This document shows positions 1 through 14,922 of a stretch of DNA of 64,000 nucleotides, piece after piece. Made by a program: the position numbers and the translations under genes. How positions within the stretch are numbered: position 1 is the first letter of the stretch; every line of letters starts with the position of its first letter. This stretch comes from Metallyticus violacea. Lineage: Eukaryota > Arthropoda > Insecta > Mantodea > Metallyticidae. Below the pieces are notes generated by a model. It did no database searches and was not told the DNA's origin. It worked only from the letters and a program-made list of their open reading frames with translations. The DNA lies in contig CM060831.1 of assembly GCA_030762175.1 (NCBI GenBank), positions 142,813,001-142,877,000 of the forward strand. The letters are read 5' to 3'.

Positions 1-1264
1 TTAAGTAATGTATTGTATTTTCAATGATCCATAATCATGGAAGTTAATTTATGATTAATAACTTACAGTGTTGTTGTAGTATCAAAACTTTTTTGAATAA
101 AATGATTCTCGATTTGAATGTTGGTACTTATTAAAGTGACGATTTTAGCTTTTTCTTACATGTACGATGTTTGAAATTGTGTTGCAAGGCGGTGATGATT
201 TCATGCAATACTAGTCGCTAGGTAACCAATTCCAGAATTAGGCTAATTGTGTACGATTTATAGCGACATAAGAAGCGCGTTTTATTGCTAGGATTCCATA
301 AAAATCCGTTGGAGGTGTCCTTCTCCTACCTTTCGCCCCTCCATCCGTCCTTTGATGTACTGTCTTCGCTCCAAAAGATTTACCACATCTATCAACGCAT
401 TATCTGTCACCAGTACATTTGGTCTTGATCCTGAGTTTGTCTCAACATTTCTCCCACTGCTGCGAGAGTATATTTCCGTACAGTGCAGATAGGAACGATA
501 TTTATAGAAAACGCAAATAGAATAAGGTAAATCAAGCAAATTATGTGAAAAAATGGAAAAACAAGAAAACGAATGAAAATTCGAAACTGGTGACATTCAA
601 AGGCTGTGCAAACTGACAGGTACAGAAATAAATTAAGTTTTATTCAAAAAAGTCTTTCCTAATTTAGCTCTAGATATGTTTCAAGAGTATGAAATTAATG
701 GACATATGTCGACAAGACTTTCGGGGTATGATTTTTAAAACTTTTTAATAAATATTCACGATAAAAATATGTCCAATGAATTTAAAAGCGTTTGAAGATG
801 AAGCACCATCAGCATTAGCGGAATTCAAACATGAACATGCCTACACTAGCGATTATTTCCACGAGGGCTAACTTGCTACAAGAAATGTAACAGAAATATC
901 AAAGCTGCCTCAAATGATTGAAACAGATAATCGAAATACCTCTTTGGGGATAGATATGATGCAATACAAAAGATAGGGAGGAGGAGGGAGTAGGTAAATT
1001 TTAGGTGAGACAGATCAGATCGGAAGAGGCAGGGGAACCCGAGTCACAATCTTTTTTAATTACTTGTGCATATATGTGAGGGTGTGTAAGCTATTTACTT
1101 TTGTATGGTTTTTTTCTGTTTATTTTATTTAGGCATTTAAAATTTTCATTATATATTTTTCCTTTTTCCATTTATTCATTTATTTAATTTTTTATATTGT
1201 TTGTCTCTTAAGAGTTAAATATTTATTTGTGCAATTTCATATATTCCCTAGCGTATTGGGAAAG
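1..1264. other. AT-rich spacer, no recognised feature
   Basis: No transposase motif, SINE head, microsatellite or convincing exon was recognised here. A reverse-strand open frame at 288-596 has no family resemblance and no splice context that I can defend. The last 200 bases are very T-rich and lead into the giant trinucleotide array. Confidence 0.4.
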
Positions 1265-4537
<3,273 letters not shown>

Positions 4538-5529
4538 TAACTACTACAGCAAAAGATTCTTCATAATTATCTTACTGGGAAATAGCTGTTTGCTTGATGA
4601 TTCCACACAATTTGACAAAAGTTGAGAAATAAACATTTTGATTCGTGTTAAAAAAAACCAATGAAAATCATTCGGTTTCTGTCTCCATAACAGGTGAAAG
4701 AATTCCCTTCGTTTGGAGAGATATTGGTTCAGAGACTTCACAGCATTTTTCAGAATGTAACTCAAGTTTTCACTTCTTTGATCCCTTAACGGCCACAAAG
4801 TATACTCTCTAAATAATCCTAGCCCGACTATACAGAAGCACAAATGGGTTAATCCACATGAAATAGGATAACAAGGAACTTTAAAAATTATTATATTTCT
4901 TTAAGTTCTTTTTCTTTTTTAATGCTATAAACTAATCGTATATTTGTTAACATCAGTAATTTAGAAAGACTTAAACTGAAAAAAAAAAACTAATAATAGA
5001 TATTTGAAGAAGTTGGCATTACAGCTCGCAACACAGATTCTACAAATACAATTTATTCTGACCTTACAGCTATTCAGTTTGAATGAATTACACAATTGAT
5101 AGTCACCACAATTTGATTTTAGGTGCGGGGGATCAAAGAATTAGCACGACTGCATTTTGTAAACAAACTTACTCATAACTACAACAATTACGACTTGGCT
5201 ATAACCATTCTCTGTTTCACTCCTGACAACGAATTGTCAGAAAGAAACTCGCTCCGCAATAAATACGTCATTAATTTTAAATGACTCACTGTAAGGTGGG
5301 AAAAATTTGATCACCCACTATACATATGTGTCATATTTAATACATGTTTCAAAATCAATTCATTTATATTTTAATAACTTTCCATGAAAAACAGGAAAAA
5401 AAAAAACATTTATCGATTAACTGCTTTCTATTTCTCTATGACGAAAAAAGCTTGTAATATTATTTTGATATTATGTCGCGAAACTGTTCAAAAGATACTT
5501 TTAACTATATTTAAAACAATTGGATCCCG
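4538..5529. other. AT-rich spacer, no recognised feature
   Basis: Apart from short A or T runs (for example near 4980 and 5397), nothing was recognised on either strand. Confidence 0.4.
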
Positions 5530-6060
5530 TTAATTGCTTTTAATAATAGCCGTGCGCTGCCCAGCGAAAAGTCAGCTGTTCTATTTTGATTTGAGAATGT
5601 TTGATAACTCTGTTAGCGTGCAGGGCAGATATAAGAACTTTATTTCTAGATATGCAGTTATATATTCATATATTCATTTACCTTAGAACACAAAGTTAAA
5701 AAATAAACTTATTTATCTTAATATTTTGCAGTTGTCCATCTTTTTTTTTTTCTTCCTTTTTGGGAAAATCATTCAAATATGCATAAAACAGATTTTCTTT
5801 CAATTCTTTTCAATTAATAACTTTGTTTTAAAATTATTATGGTTGATAGAAAATGACTTTAAAATAAGCTATTGTTTATATTTGTTTTAAGCAGTTGGAG
5901 AACTATAAAAAAGGAATTTTAATTAAATGCTCATGGTAATTTTGGAGAGTTTTTACATGAAAATTATTAGACTTATGAATATCACGTTTCACAAAAACAT
6001 TCGTCTTAATATTTTATAGTTGTATGTATAAAATATTAGTATCTATAAATTAATGTCAAA
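5530..6060 (+). repeat. Dispersed repeat family E, copy 1
   Basis: This stretch aligns by eye, with many differences, to 24470-24990 in the same orientation. Shared landmarks in order are GGGAAAATCATTCAAATAT, a middle part with ACTTTAAAAT, and TTTTTACATGAAAATTATTAGA followed by a segment with AAAACATTC. No protein motif or terminal repeat was found, so the class is unknown. The divergence suggests an old element. Confidence 0.5.
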
Positions 6061-6349
6061 CTGTTCTAAATAGCAATTTAATTTCACATAGGATCATGCT
6101 GCTGGAACGTAAAATGTTTAAGAACATCTACACAACTCCTTGCATTTTGTGTTTCATTTGTCTTCTCGTTAGAAAAAAAAATTCTGTAATGAGAATTTCC
6201 AGATATTAGATAGAAGATAGAATTATCTTCTACTTTTCAGAAATTTTAACGTCAATGCCCTTCCTGTGAGTTCTGCCAATTGTTGAAGTCGAAACCTTCA
6301 ACTGCAGGGGTCTTCAGTGAACAATGTAACGCGCTTTTTAATCTTCCTC
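6061..6349. other. Spacer, no recognised feature
   Basis: AT-rich sequence between two repeats. Nothing recognised. Confidence 0.35.
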
Positions 6350-6700
6350 TTTATTTACCGGACAGGATAACGCTTGAGATTCGCATTCGGAAGGCACCTG
6401 GTTCAAAAACCTTGCGGCCAGTCATCTTAACCGTCGTTCTTTTTGGTGGTTTCTAATAATAGCTTAGTCGAATGGTGGGATGGATATTTTCTTTCCAAGA
6501 ACTTATTTCATGCATCTGTTACAGGGTCGAAAGTGCCAAGCGATAGTCTGGAGCAGTGTGAAAGTGGCGTGCGCTTTGAAAAGGTTTCTACCCTGGCGTC
6601 TGGCATTGAAGCAGCCCTTCTGAGGGACTCGAAATGTTTGGAGCCGAAGTTTGGATGTTCTATATGGAAATACATTTGGAAATTTGTATGTGTAGCTTAA
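6350..6700 (+). repeat. SINE-C copy, diverged
   Basis: The sequence begins with a tRNA-like head (GGTTCAAAAACC resembles a B box). After a gap the body has the SINE-C landmarks: a GTGTGAAAGTGGCG-type segment, then TCTGGCATTGAAGCAGCCCT and TCTGAGGGACTCGA. These correspond to the bodies at 17165-17650, 23490-23665, 29475-29870 and, inverted, 30020-30305. The open frame at 6443-6700 is only this SINE body. Confidence 0.6.
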
Positions 6701-6889
6701 ATAGTTTTAACTCTTAAATAGCAGCCTAGCGAACAGAGGTGATCAATTGTTAAGTATAATTCCCCAGCTTTGGAGGTGATGTACTGAGACATGTTTGTAT
6801 GGCTCGGTGACTGGCTCCAAATGCTTCTTCCCCATCACACAGTCGATTTCGTTTCCGTTATTCACCCAATACTTAAACAGAACTGTTCT

Positions 6890-7140
6890 TTAGGGCACCA
6901 GTTTGAACGGATTGAATGACCGCTGCACTGCAACCTCCGAGGGGTTACAGGGGAAGCAGGGTGTGGGATATTGGTGGGCGATGGGTCTGCAGGCTCGGCA
7001 CGAGGCGGCGCGACGCTCTTCTCTCTCGTTCTCTCGCTTTCTCTATCTCGCTCTCTCTTTGACGCTTTCAGCCGGAGCTTCTATAGTTCGTGGCAACGAT
7101 GAAATTCGACGTTCTCCATCCGTGCTGCGATAAGGCTTTA
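6890..7140 (+). other. GC-rich, CT-tract patch; possible promoter or first exon
   Basis: This 250-base patch is clearly richer in G+C and CpG than its surroundings. It has a long CTCTCT/TCGCT tract (GAGA-type sites on the other strand) at about 7017-7060. Downstream, an ATG at about 7099 opens a 19-codon frame, and a longer + frame runs over 6903-7133. No TATA box or splice donor stands out. It could be a promoter, an untranslated exon or a degraded repeat; no family resemblance was found. Confidence 0.2.
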
Positions 7141-8129
7141 AATAGCCAGCATTGGTAGAGCAAATGGTAGGAATATTAACATTGTGAATGTTATTTCATT
7201 TCTAGTAAGCCTCTGAAATTTTTGCCAATTTGTATTACTTTTCCCTACTTTTCATCTTTAGAATTTTACTCGCTCCATTATGTATTCTATCCTTAAAATC
7301 ATAGGGGAATAATAACAGAACGAAACACGATTAAATGTAGCAGATAAATTTGTGGATAAATGATGTGAAACATTTATTTGAATATTTTCCTTCCGCACTA
7401 CAGACCCGAAGAACCAGAGGCAGTTGGGGCGACGGCTGCGTCCTTATGTCTGCGTTGCACACAACTTCTTTAACGATTCCATTAACCACCATTAGATCTC
7501 CACCCCTCCACCAGGTAGTTCCTCTATTGTCCTCACCAAGCTTGATAGACGCTTTGCCAAACCTTATAATTCAGAAATTTTCCTAGTATATACAGGGAAT
7601 CGAATTCGAGATCCTCCAAGCCGCAGCCAGCAAGAGTGGCTAAAGCACAAAGGTGACAGACAGTTAAATATCCACAGAAAATTAAAATCAAACTTCTTTC
7701 CAGTACAGCAACTACGGATTATTATCTCCATACTATTGCAGAATCTAAATATGAGGGCTAGAAAAGAATGAACATTCAATGCTCACAGGCTGTCTAAAAC
7801 TAAAATAATTGTATTCAGGGCGGTTCCACTATTTAATAAGCGTGATGTATTAGCTGTAGGTTTCATACGCCTAAGAACTTACGACCTAGATACTCAAAGC
7901 ACATTGTTCGGATGGGGAATGTATGACGTATAAGATCTGAAATTCGCTTTCACATTAAAATTCGCTAGTGTGAATTAGAAACAGTTTTTAAATACTTCTA
8001 AGATAAAGTATTCTGAAACGTTCAAATCTTCAATTATTTTCCAACAATGTACAAGTAATATAATTTACTTTCGATATTTACTGACAGATGACCTTAGTTG
8101 CTCCTTTATACTTTTCCTAAGAAGAGAAT
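7141..8129. other. AT-rich spacer, no recognised feature
   Basis: No transposase motif, SINE body or exon was recognised on either strand. Open frames of 60-80 codons are consistent with chance. Confidence 0.35.
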
Positions 8130-8134
8130 GGAAA

Positions 8135-8424
8135 GAAATTGATTGATTTGCTTTATTTACGGACGCTCTTTAACATCTCATATCCCATTCAATTCCGGCA
8201 GTAAAACGGCCGATAAATGTTGCTCAGAGACCTCTTCTTTGAGGCTTGAGGTACTTTTACATGCCGTAAATCTAAGATATGGGAACCACAGCTTTACTTA
8301 CCTTCCGAAGGAAGCCATACTTAGGATTTTTATACCCCAAAATATTCATGGACCCTGGCCGGGATTGAATCCGCTATCTTGGGCCTGCGAAGCAAGTATA
8401 TTACTACTAGACCAACAGGACTGA
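8135..8424 (-). mobile_element. SINE-A, near full length
   Basis: A tRNA-derived SINE in reverse orientation. Its 5' tRNA-like head lies at 8350-8424 (complement of CCAACAGGACTGAC at the very end). The body runs leftward to the conserved 3' block complementary to TTTACGGACGCTCTTTAACA at about 8156. The same order is seen in all SINE-A copies: tRNA head, then ATTTTT..GGGCGTAAAAAT, CTTCCTTCGGAAGG, CCTCTGAGCAAAATTTGTCGG, and AAAGAGCGTCC. The 5' end lies about 10 bases from the mariner end at 8434. Confidence 0.85.
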
Positions 8425-8433
8425 CATACGAGG

Positions 8434-9690
8434 TAGGTCCATAAGTTTCCGGCCTTGCCGATAAGGATTGCCGCATTCACAAAAATCCTATCTGGTGTTA
8501 TACCTTATCTGTTAAGTAAATAATTGCGGCTGTAACTTCCGCGCCGCTGTTCAGTTATTTAGATATAATTGCATAAGGAGGGCTATGTGTAGACGATTGT
8601 GACATGTTCAAAATGGAGTATCGACCATTATTAAGTTCTTCACAAAAGAAGGACCTACCCCAAAGGAAATTAAACAGCGATTGGAAGGTGTATATGGGGA
8701 AGCATCCTCCTCATATTCTACCGTAAAAGAATGTGCCAACTTTTTCGAATGGGTCGAGAAAGCATTGAAGATGAAGAGCGTGCAGGTCCGCCCTTGGAGG
8801 TGCTCACTCCTGAAAACATCGCTTTTGTGGAAGTAGAAATTATGGAAGACCGGCGACTCAAAATTATAGAAATAGCAGCAAGGTTGGGCCTTTCTAAAAC
8901 AGCAGTCCTTTGAATTATTCATGCACATTTAAACATGAATAACGTTAATGCCTAGACTTCTTTCCTCAGTCCAAAAGAGCAGCGAATCCTCTGTTGTGAG
9001 GCATTTTTGGAGCTCTGCCGTGGCAATGAGAGAGTTATGCAAACTATTGTTACAGGACATGAAACTATGGTCCTCTACTATGATCCCTTGTCCAAAAGAG
9101 AATCAATGGAGTGGCGCAAACCTGGCGAAGCACCACATCTAAAGGCCAAAGTCACTCAATCAATCACGAAGATAATGGCCACAATCTTTTGGGGACTGTG
9201 AAGGAATACTCTTCATTGACTTCAAGGAGAGAACACAACAGTAAATGGAGAGTACTATGCTGGCCTACTGCACAGACTACGTGCTTCCATCAAAGAGAAA
9301 AGGCGAGGAACGCTGAGTGGTGGTGTCTACCTTTTTAACGACAAGCGCCTGCACACACAGATCTTGTTGCAAAGGAAGCTGTGAAGAAGTGTGGCTTCAA
9401 GGAAATCGACCATCCACCCTACAGCCCAGATCTAGCTCCCAGTGACTATTTCCTCTTCTCAAAACTCAAGAAGGACCTTCCAGGAAGGAAATTTAAGTGT
9501 GAGTAAGAAGTGATGAATGCTATTTATGCCCATTTTGCAGACAAAAATTCTATTTGGGGGGGGGTTGAAATGTTAATTCAATGATGTGAAAAGTGTATTA
9601 CAATAAAGGGTAACTGTATTGATAAGTGAAATATAGTTTTTGTCTTTATCATACCTAGAAAATAGTGAGGCCGGAAACTTAATAGACATA
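8434..9690 (+). mobile_element. Mariner element with both terminal repeats, inactive
   Basis: A mariner-type transposon of about 1.25 kb. Inverted ends (CCATAAGTTTCCGGCC at the left, its complement GGCCGGAAACTTAATAGACA at the right) are flanked by TA, as expected for IS630/Tc1/mariner targets. The interior encodes a broken transposase on the + strand. An N-terminal region with GVYGEASSSYSTVKE lies at about 8685-8730, a helix-turn-helix region with EDRRLKIIEIAARLGLS at about 8845-8895, and then FIDFKE, FNDKRLHT and HPPYSPDLAPSDYFLF at about 9412-9460. All three catalytic-Asp contexts are recognisable (the second normally reads HDNAR/APHT). The reading frame changes at least three times and stops occur, so no full protein can be made. 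Confidence 0.88.
8620..9515 (+). pseudogene. Mariner transposase, frameshifted relic
   Basis: This would be the DDE/DDD transposase that cuts and rejoins the element at TA targets. The coding signal moves between frames. Residues matching the N-terminal DNA-binding part are at 8620-8910, the middle part (HETMVLYYDPLSKRESMEW, a WLHHYDPETK-type block) at 9055-9130, and the C-terminal catalytic part at 9225-9510. Total span is near the usual 340-350 codons, so the gene is full length but disabled by indels and stops. The C-terminal Asp motif is the best preserved part. Confidence 0.85.
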
Positions 9691-10305
9691 TACTCGTATT
9701 TTTTTTATCCTCAGCTTACCTTCATGAGTTTATATTTTGATATACTCAACCTCTACGTAAATTTTCAGTAATAATTCCTCAGTAAGATTTTTGATAATAC
9801 TTAAAGGCAATCTCACTCTTGCATTTAGCTCTTTTTACTCTTACGGCACCTGCGGTTTGCCGTCAGGTCTCCTCTGAAGTTAATTGTGGCTAATTTTTCA
9901 GAAAAATTGTTTCGAAGTGTAGTTTCTTGCCTAGAGAGAGACGTTTATACTACGAGATATTCGCCGAGTTGTAAAGACAGATTTAAAACTAAAATGTGCT
10001 TTAAAGGATAAGTATTTAGTTTTTAATTTAAAATCTGAAGTGATATCATTTTTGTTCTCTCTCAAACATTATTTCATTTTCATATTGTGTTTTTGCATTG
10101 TTGTAAGAGGGGTAGCCAAATGAAAAAGAGTTACTAAATATAGAAACGAAGGCACAAAAGTTCGTAATACTGTTGTTTACTAACGATACTTATTTGCGTT
10201 TGTTTATTGCACGCTAGTTGTTTGTTTAGTGTGCTGGTAGTAAGGTTAGCGAGCGTGTATTGGATCAATATCAGAAATGGAGGCGAGTAAGAAGAGCAGA
10301 GGTGT
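9691..10305. other. AT-rich spacer, no recognised feature
   Basis: Nothing was recognised between the mariner end and the next microsatellite. Confidence 0.35.
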
Positions 10306-10351
10306 TTCTTCTTCTTCTTCTTCTTCTTCTTCTTCTTCTTCTTCTTCTTCT
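10306..10351. repeat. (TTC)n microsatellite
   Basis: About 15 perfect TTC units. It lies just upstream of a mariner relic. The poly-Lys frame on the other strand is a product of the repeat. Confidence 0.95.
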
Positions 10352-10389
10352 GAGAGTGTTGGAAGACGTGAAATTCATTGCCACATGTC

Positions 10390-11410
10390 ATATTCACATG
10401 TGTTGGAATGGCATATGATATTACGTACGATATGAACTTGTGTTATTTCAAGACGATCTGCATCCAGGAGAGGCCAATCATGTCATTACTCCTGATGTTA
10501 TTGCGTTGGACATTCTTATTTCGGAAAACCGATAGATAACCGTAGAAGATATTTGTGTTTTGGCGGGATATTCATGGTTCTCTACACGCCATTATCAAAG
10601 TTCACCTGCAGTATCGAACAACTTTGCGCACTCATCAAATGCAATATCTCCGGGTTACCTATTTTGTATCGTGGTGTCCATTTTGAATTATGGAAACGTG
10701 GTGTCCATTTTGAATTCATGATGACATTCACCTTAGATTGTGAGAAGTCCACAGCCTATCGATTTTCTCAAGCATAGAGCCTCAATCAATACGAAACGCT
10801 GTGAAAATGCTTTACAGAATCTAAAGTAGGCCTTAAAGTAACCGGAATGCTAAAGTGCAGCACTGTACTCCTCCATGATAACGACCGACCTCATACTTCC
10901 TAACTGGTTACGAGTATGCTTAAAGAATTCAAGCGATAAAATGCAACGTTTTCCCAATAGCTCAAGTTTTTCCCCATGGGTACCTATTTATTGATGAATA
11001 GTGTTTAACGCCCGTTTTTGCTACTGAGGCACCACAGGCGGTGACACTGATGATACATGAGATGAAATGATAAATTGGGAAGGGATTTATTTTTAAGGAA
11101 GGAAACGTTTCAAGCCTAAGTTTAGGATACCTCCCCGGCATTTGCCATTTATGAGGACTGAGGAAAACTTGGATAAAACCTCAGTCAGGGAGGACGGTCC
11201 TGGTGGGATTCCAACCCTAAACCTCCCGCTCACGAGTTCGCGCCTTAACGACCTCGGCCACCCGTGGAGGTTTTGGCTACCTGAAAAGAGACATTCTTGA
11301 GCATGGGTTTGAAACATACGAGAACGTGTACAACTTGGTAGACTGCAGTTACGTCAGCAGCGTGAAAGTTGATTTTATCTTCCAGGGGGATGAACACACG
11401 TGGAGATTAT
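10390..11410 (+). pseudogene. Mariner transposase relic interrupted by SINE-B
   Basis: A decayed mariner-family transposase. On the + strand a helix-turn-helix block reads VIALDILISENR followed by ITVEDICVLAGYSW (about 10495-10575), with a stop between the two. The second catalytic motif, VLLHDNDRPHTS, is at 10865-10903 and is followed at once by a stop. Coding similarity stops near 10980, where a reverse SINE-B begins. Sequence after the SINE (about 11269-11410) has a weak C-terminal-like character. The middle catalytic part between 10680 and 10850 is mostly lost or scrambled. Identification rests on the two motifs. Confidence 0.6.
10996..11268 (-). mobile_element. SINE-B, full length
   Basis: A tRNA-derived SINE in reverse orientation. 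The head at the right end is the complement of CCACGGGTGGCCGAGGTCGT, which resembles the A-box region of a tRNA-Ser/Leu. It is followed in the element by GGTTTAGGGTTGGAATCCC. The 3' part ends at the complement of AACGGGCGTTAAACAC at about 11000. The same layout appears at 28381, 37304, 57479 and 62682. Confidence 0.85.
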
Positions 11411-11589
11411 TTATGAGGTAATAAATGTGCAGTGTTATTTTTTGCGTCTTGTTCGTTTTTATTTTACTTTCCATCATGAATTATTTAAAACGTCAAAAGT
11501 TCTGATACTTCTACATGCGTTAGTTGCAATTTAGATAATATTCCAATTGTGTAAGTTATAGTTTAAGTGTTTAGTATAGAAGCTTCGTG

Positions 11590-12000
11590 ATGTGCTAGAT
11601 ATTGTAAGCGCTCTGGCTGCAATCGTACTGCGGGTTGCATGCTTGCGTTCCGCGCACTATGGATACTCTGGTGATGGCACGCGACCAGCACTAGTCGAGA
11701 ACGAGCTCAGAGCGGGAGGGAGGGAGACGACGCTCGCTGCAGCTCGGCAGCGCACATTGGTCGGTGCCGCCAACTTTTCCAACGTGCTCCGTGTATGTGT
11801 GTGAGGCGATGCGGCGGCGGACGGGGGAGCAGAATCCAGCACCCCCCACCTCCCGGCGCCCTAGGTGTCTCTATCAGTGCGGTGACTGCGTGCACCCTGC
11901 GGCCCACTTTCCTCTGCTTGTCCGAGCTACCCGTTAATCATTGCCCTACTGTCTACGTTCTGCTTCCCAAACAAAGGCCTCGATATATCGCGACTCACTA
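11590..12000 (+). promoter_or_regulatory. CpG-rich patch, possible promoter or first exon
   Basis: A G+C- and CpG-rich interval of about 400 bases sits in an AT-rich region. It includes TATCAGTGCGGTGA at 11872-11885, which resembles an arthropod initiator, and G-rich runs at 11715-11730 and 11810-11830. Several short open frames overlap on both strands (for example + 11795-12001), as expected for GC-rich DNA, and none has family resemblance. No convincing splice donor follows. It could equally be a fragment of a GC-rich repeat. Confidence 0.25.
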
Positions 12001-12582
12001 GGCCTCCTGCATTTTTATTATTATTTTTTTATCCAGCACGCTCGCTTGTCGTTGAAATTGTTTGCTTTAACCGGGCATTATTATTGATCATTAGCATTTG
12101 AAAATTGATGATCGGAAAAATCAATGAAAATTTGTCTATAAACTGACCATACGTTTTTAAAATTTTATGATTTTAAATTGAAAATATATAACGTTAAATA
12201 TACTACGCGTACAATATATCAAGTCTTGTAGTTATTATTTGATTGTTAAAACTTTATTTGATGTTTCAAACGAAAAAGGCAATAATTTATTTATGGAGCT
12301 TAAATCCATTGCACTAATTTCTTTCGTCATAGATAAATAACATTTAATATTAGTTCATTGTATGTACGTTTGGAGAGTAGAAAATGAGGATTTCACGTAA
12401 GGAGTGTACAGTTATTGAAGAAACGGAACTGTTTAATGCCTTAGTTGTACTCATTAGTTACCCATGTAGTACTGCAATACAGTTCTAGGTTTTGTTTATG
12501 ATTTCCGATTCATGTAAACACAGGTATCGTAAGAGGGAGGGGGCGGTAGGTAATCCATCATCGACATCTCTCAAGAACCATC
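12001..12582. other. AT-rich spacer, no recognised feature
   Basis: Nothing was recognised on either strand. Confidence 0.35.
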
Positions 12583-12935
12583 ATGGGGAAGTTTTACGCT
12601 TCATTACTGGGCCATCTGAAGGATGCTATTCGGGCTAAACGTCCATTCCTTGCGAAAAAGAAAGTTCTCTTTCTTCACGATAATCTTTACACACGTCTGG
12701 GATTGTTGCTGCAAAACTGCACGGCCTTCACTTTCAAATACTTCCACATCCGCCGTATTCGCCGGATTTGGCCCCCAGGGATTACTTTCTGTTCCAAAAC
12801 CTAAAGAAATAACGAAGATTCACATCAAATGATAAGGCTGGAGCTGAGACAGACGCTTGTATTTCACAATTGGAGAAATATTATACTGAGGGTATTAAAA
12901 AATTTGAAAGTCGTTGGACTAAATGTATTGATTGC
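12583..12935 (+). pseudogene. Mariner transposase C-terminal fragment
   Basis: A 5'-truncated transposase relic. It carries the block before the second catalytic Asp (YASLLGHLKDAIRAKRPFLA), then VLFLHDN at about 12664. After a frame change comes HPPYSPDLAPRDYFLFQNLK at 12747-12806, directly followed by a stop. The remaining C-terminus, a KFESRW-like segment, is recognisable to about 12930. The catalytic Asp residues in both blocks are intact, but the N-terminal half is missing and the frame is broken. It is similar to the reverse-strand relic at 14923-15890. Confidence 0.8.
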
Positions 12936-13309
12936 AAAGTGACTCTTTTCATAAAAAAAAAAAAAACAAAAAAAAAACACTTCTCTTAAATTTTGTTTTC
13001 TTTGACACTGTAGTCATTCATCAGAGTAAGTTAATACTACTGAACTATCATGACTACAATTTTTCTTACAAGATGTACACGCATGAAGAGAAAGTAGAAA
13101 TTCTGCTGATCTGCTGAGAATGTAGGTTGGCAGAATGATTACGTTACATTACATTATTGAAGAGGTTAAAGATTGAGTTAAACAAATGCACTGTAGTGCT
13201 GTTAAATAAAAGGAGTACATTATCATTGTCATACTACTGTTTTCTTGATTTACAATGTAATACTTTGAATAGTTCTTGGAGAGGGCAAGTGTATTCTTGA
13301 ATAAATGTG

Positions 13310-13478
13310 TGCCATTAAAAAAAAAAGAAGTTCTATCCCGTATCTCCTACATTAATGGAGATACAAATAATATACCCCCATGATACTAAAAATATTTATT
13401 TGAAATAATTTTTCATTTGATACATTAGAAAAAAAAGTTATTTTCGGTGAGCAAGATAAATGGGACACCCGGTATATG
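13310..13478 (-). repeat. One end of an unclassified TA-flanked DNA transposon
   Basis: The right edge carries ATAAATGGGACACCCGGTATA. Read on the other strand this is TATACCGGGTGTCCCATTTA, a terminal sequence type I associate with several insect DNA-transposon families. The A/T-rich interior extends left to a poly-A run at about 13316. No matching opposite end was seen nearby, so this is probably a truncated copy. Confidence 0.35.
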
Positions 13479-14922
13479 TATAATATTTATAAAATTTACA
13501 AGGTTCCTTAGAATCCATTTCATGTGGATTGACTAATGCAAGCTATGAAGATGGAATATCTTTGTGAATGAAAAGAGAAAACCAGCAATGGCAATGTGTT
13601 ATTTTTTGTACACAGTCACTTTACTTGCTAGATTGTCAAATTTCTCCATTTACCACTTGGTCCAAATGAAGAAAAACTTCTTCAGCAAACGCTATGATTT
13701 CTTAGATGTGTAAAAACGCAATCTCCATTTGATAGTAGTGCATTTGAGAAATTGAATAAACTTATATCAGGGCAGAAACTGTTAAAAGAAAAAAAAAACG
13801 CTGACAGAATTTTCATTATAATAAGTAGTTAAATATTCAGTCTTATAAATTAACTTGAATCCCCTCTGCTATTTACATTTTAAACAACTACCATACATTA
13901 TTTATTGCCTAATTTAAATTTTGCTGTTACATTTGCACTTTACAGGGGCAATGAGACATCGATGACATAAATTTGTCGTGATTTTTTTTAAAAATTTAAC
14001 TGTCTTTACCTATATTACGTTTGTTTTAAATATCATTCTACTTATAAGGAAGAAGTATTTGATGCAAAGCTTTTAAAATTATGTAAATCATTTGACTCCA
14101 AGGAAGTTTAACTGTACTTTCAGTCTCTGGCCTATAATAAACGTGAATGATTAAAAAGTTCTGTGCATATTTGTGTAAAACGTTCCCTTAATCAGGAAAT
14201 TTATAAGAATGTTTAATAGGCTGACACTCTCTTTTCTTTCCCGTATATTCGATCGCTGTATTGTATTTTTGTGTATTTCACATGCAGTGTCTATTTCATA
14301 AACTGGCAGTTTTGCAGTAATTTATAAATGTATATGTTTGGAATTACAGTTAGAAAAAATTCAAAAGCATGACCGTGTCTCAGTCAGCATTAGAGGAATC
14401 CATTGCAAACAAAATTTTCATACAAAAATGTCTTCTTCAGAGAGAGTGTAAGGCCATCCGTTTGCTGACGTCCTGTCCCAAACATGCGTGTCCATTCGAT
14501 ACATATTTCTCACTCTACATGGCATTCATGCGACGATAAATTTCACTCGGCTGACAGCTTTCCGCTATCAAAAATGGAATCACAGCACGTTGATCCATTT
14601 TTGACGGGTTCGGAATTGCTGCCATATTTACTCAGCGCCCGCACAGCAAACGACGCAAGCCAATTGCACCTCCTACCGAAGTATGATGATCTATATAGTT
14701 GTCTCTTTCCCCACCCCTTACCCGCATTGGTACACGCAGCTGAGGGGACCGAGCGGTTTCAGTTAATCATGCCTTGTATTTTTATATTCCAAAAAGATAG
14801 AAAATCTCCTAGAATGTAAAAGATTAGATAAGAAAAAACTACACAAAAGTCAAGACTTCGGATGACATTCCACTAATGATGTCTCTCGATTGTTCTGTTA
14901 CTCTAATTTTATCCGTTTGCTT
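13479..14922. other. Spacer without recognised gene
   Basis: Mostly AT-rich. The interval 14480-14790 is richer in G+C and carries a 111-codon + frame (14484-14819), but neither strand showed a recognisable protein family. It may be part of an old element bordering the mariner relic to the right. Confidence 0.3.

Noticed and set aside
14484..14819. A 111-codon + frame as a gene
   Set aside because: It borders a reverse-strand mariner relic, has no recognisable domain and no supporting signals. It is more likely old element sequence or chance.
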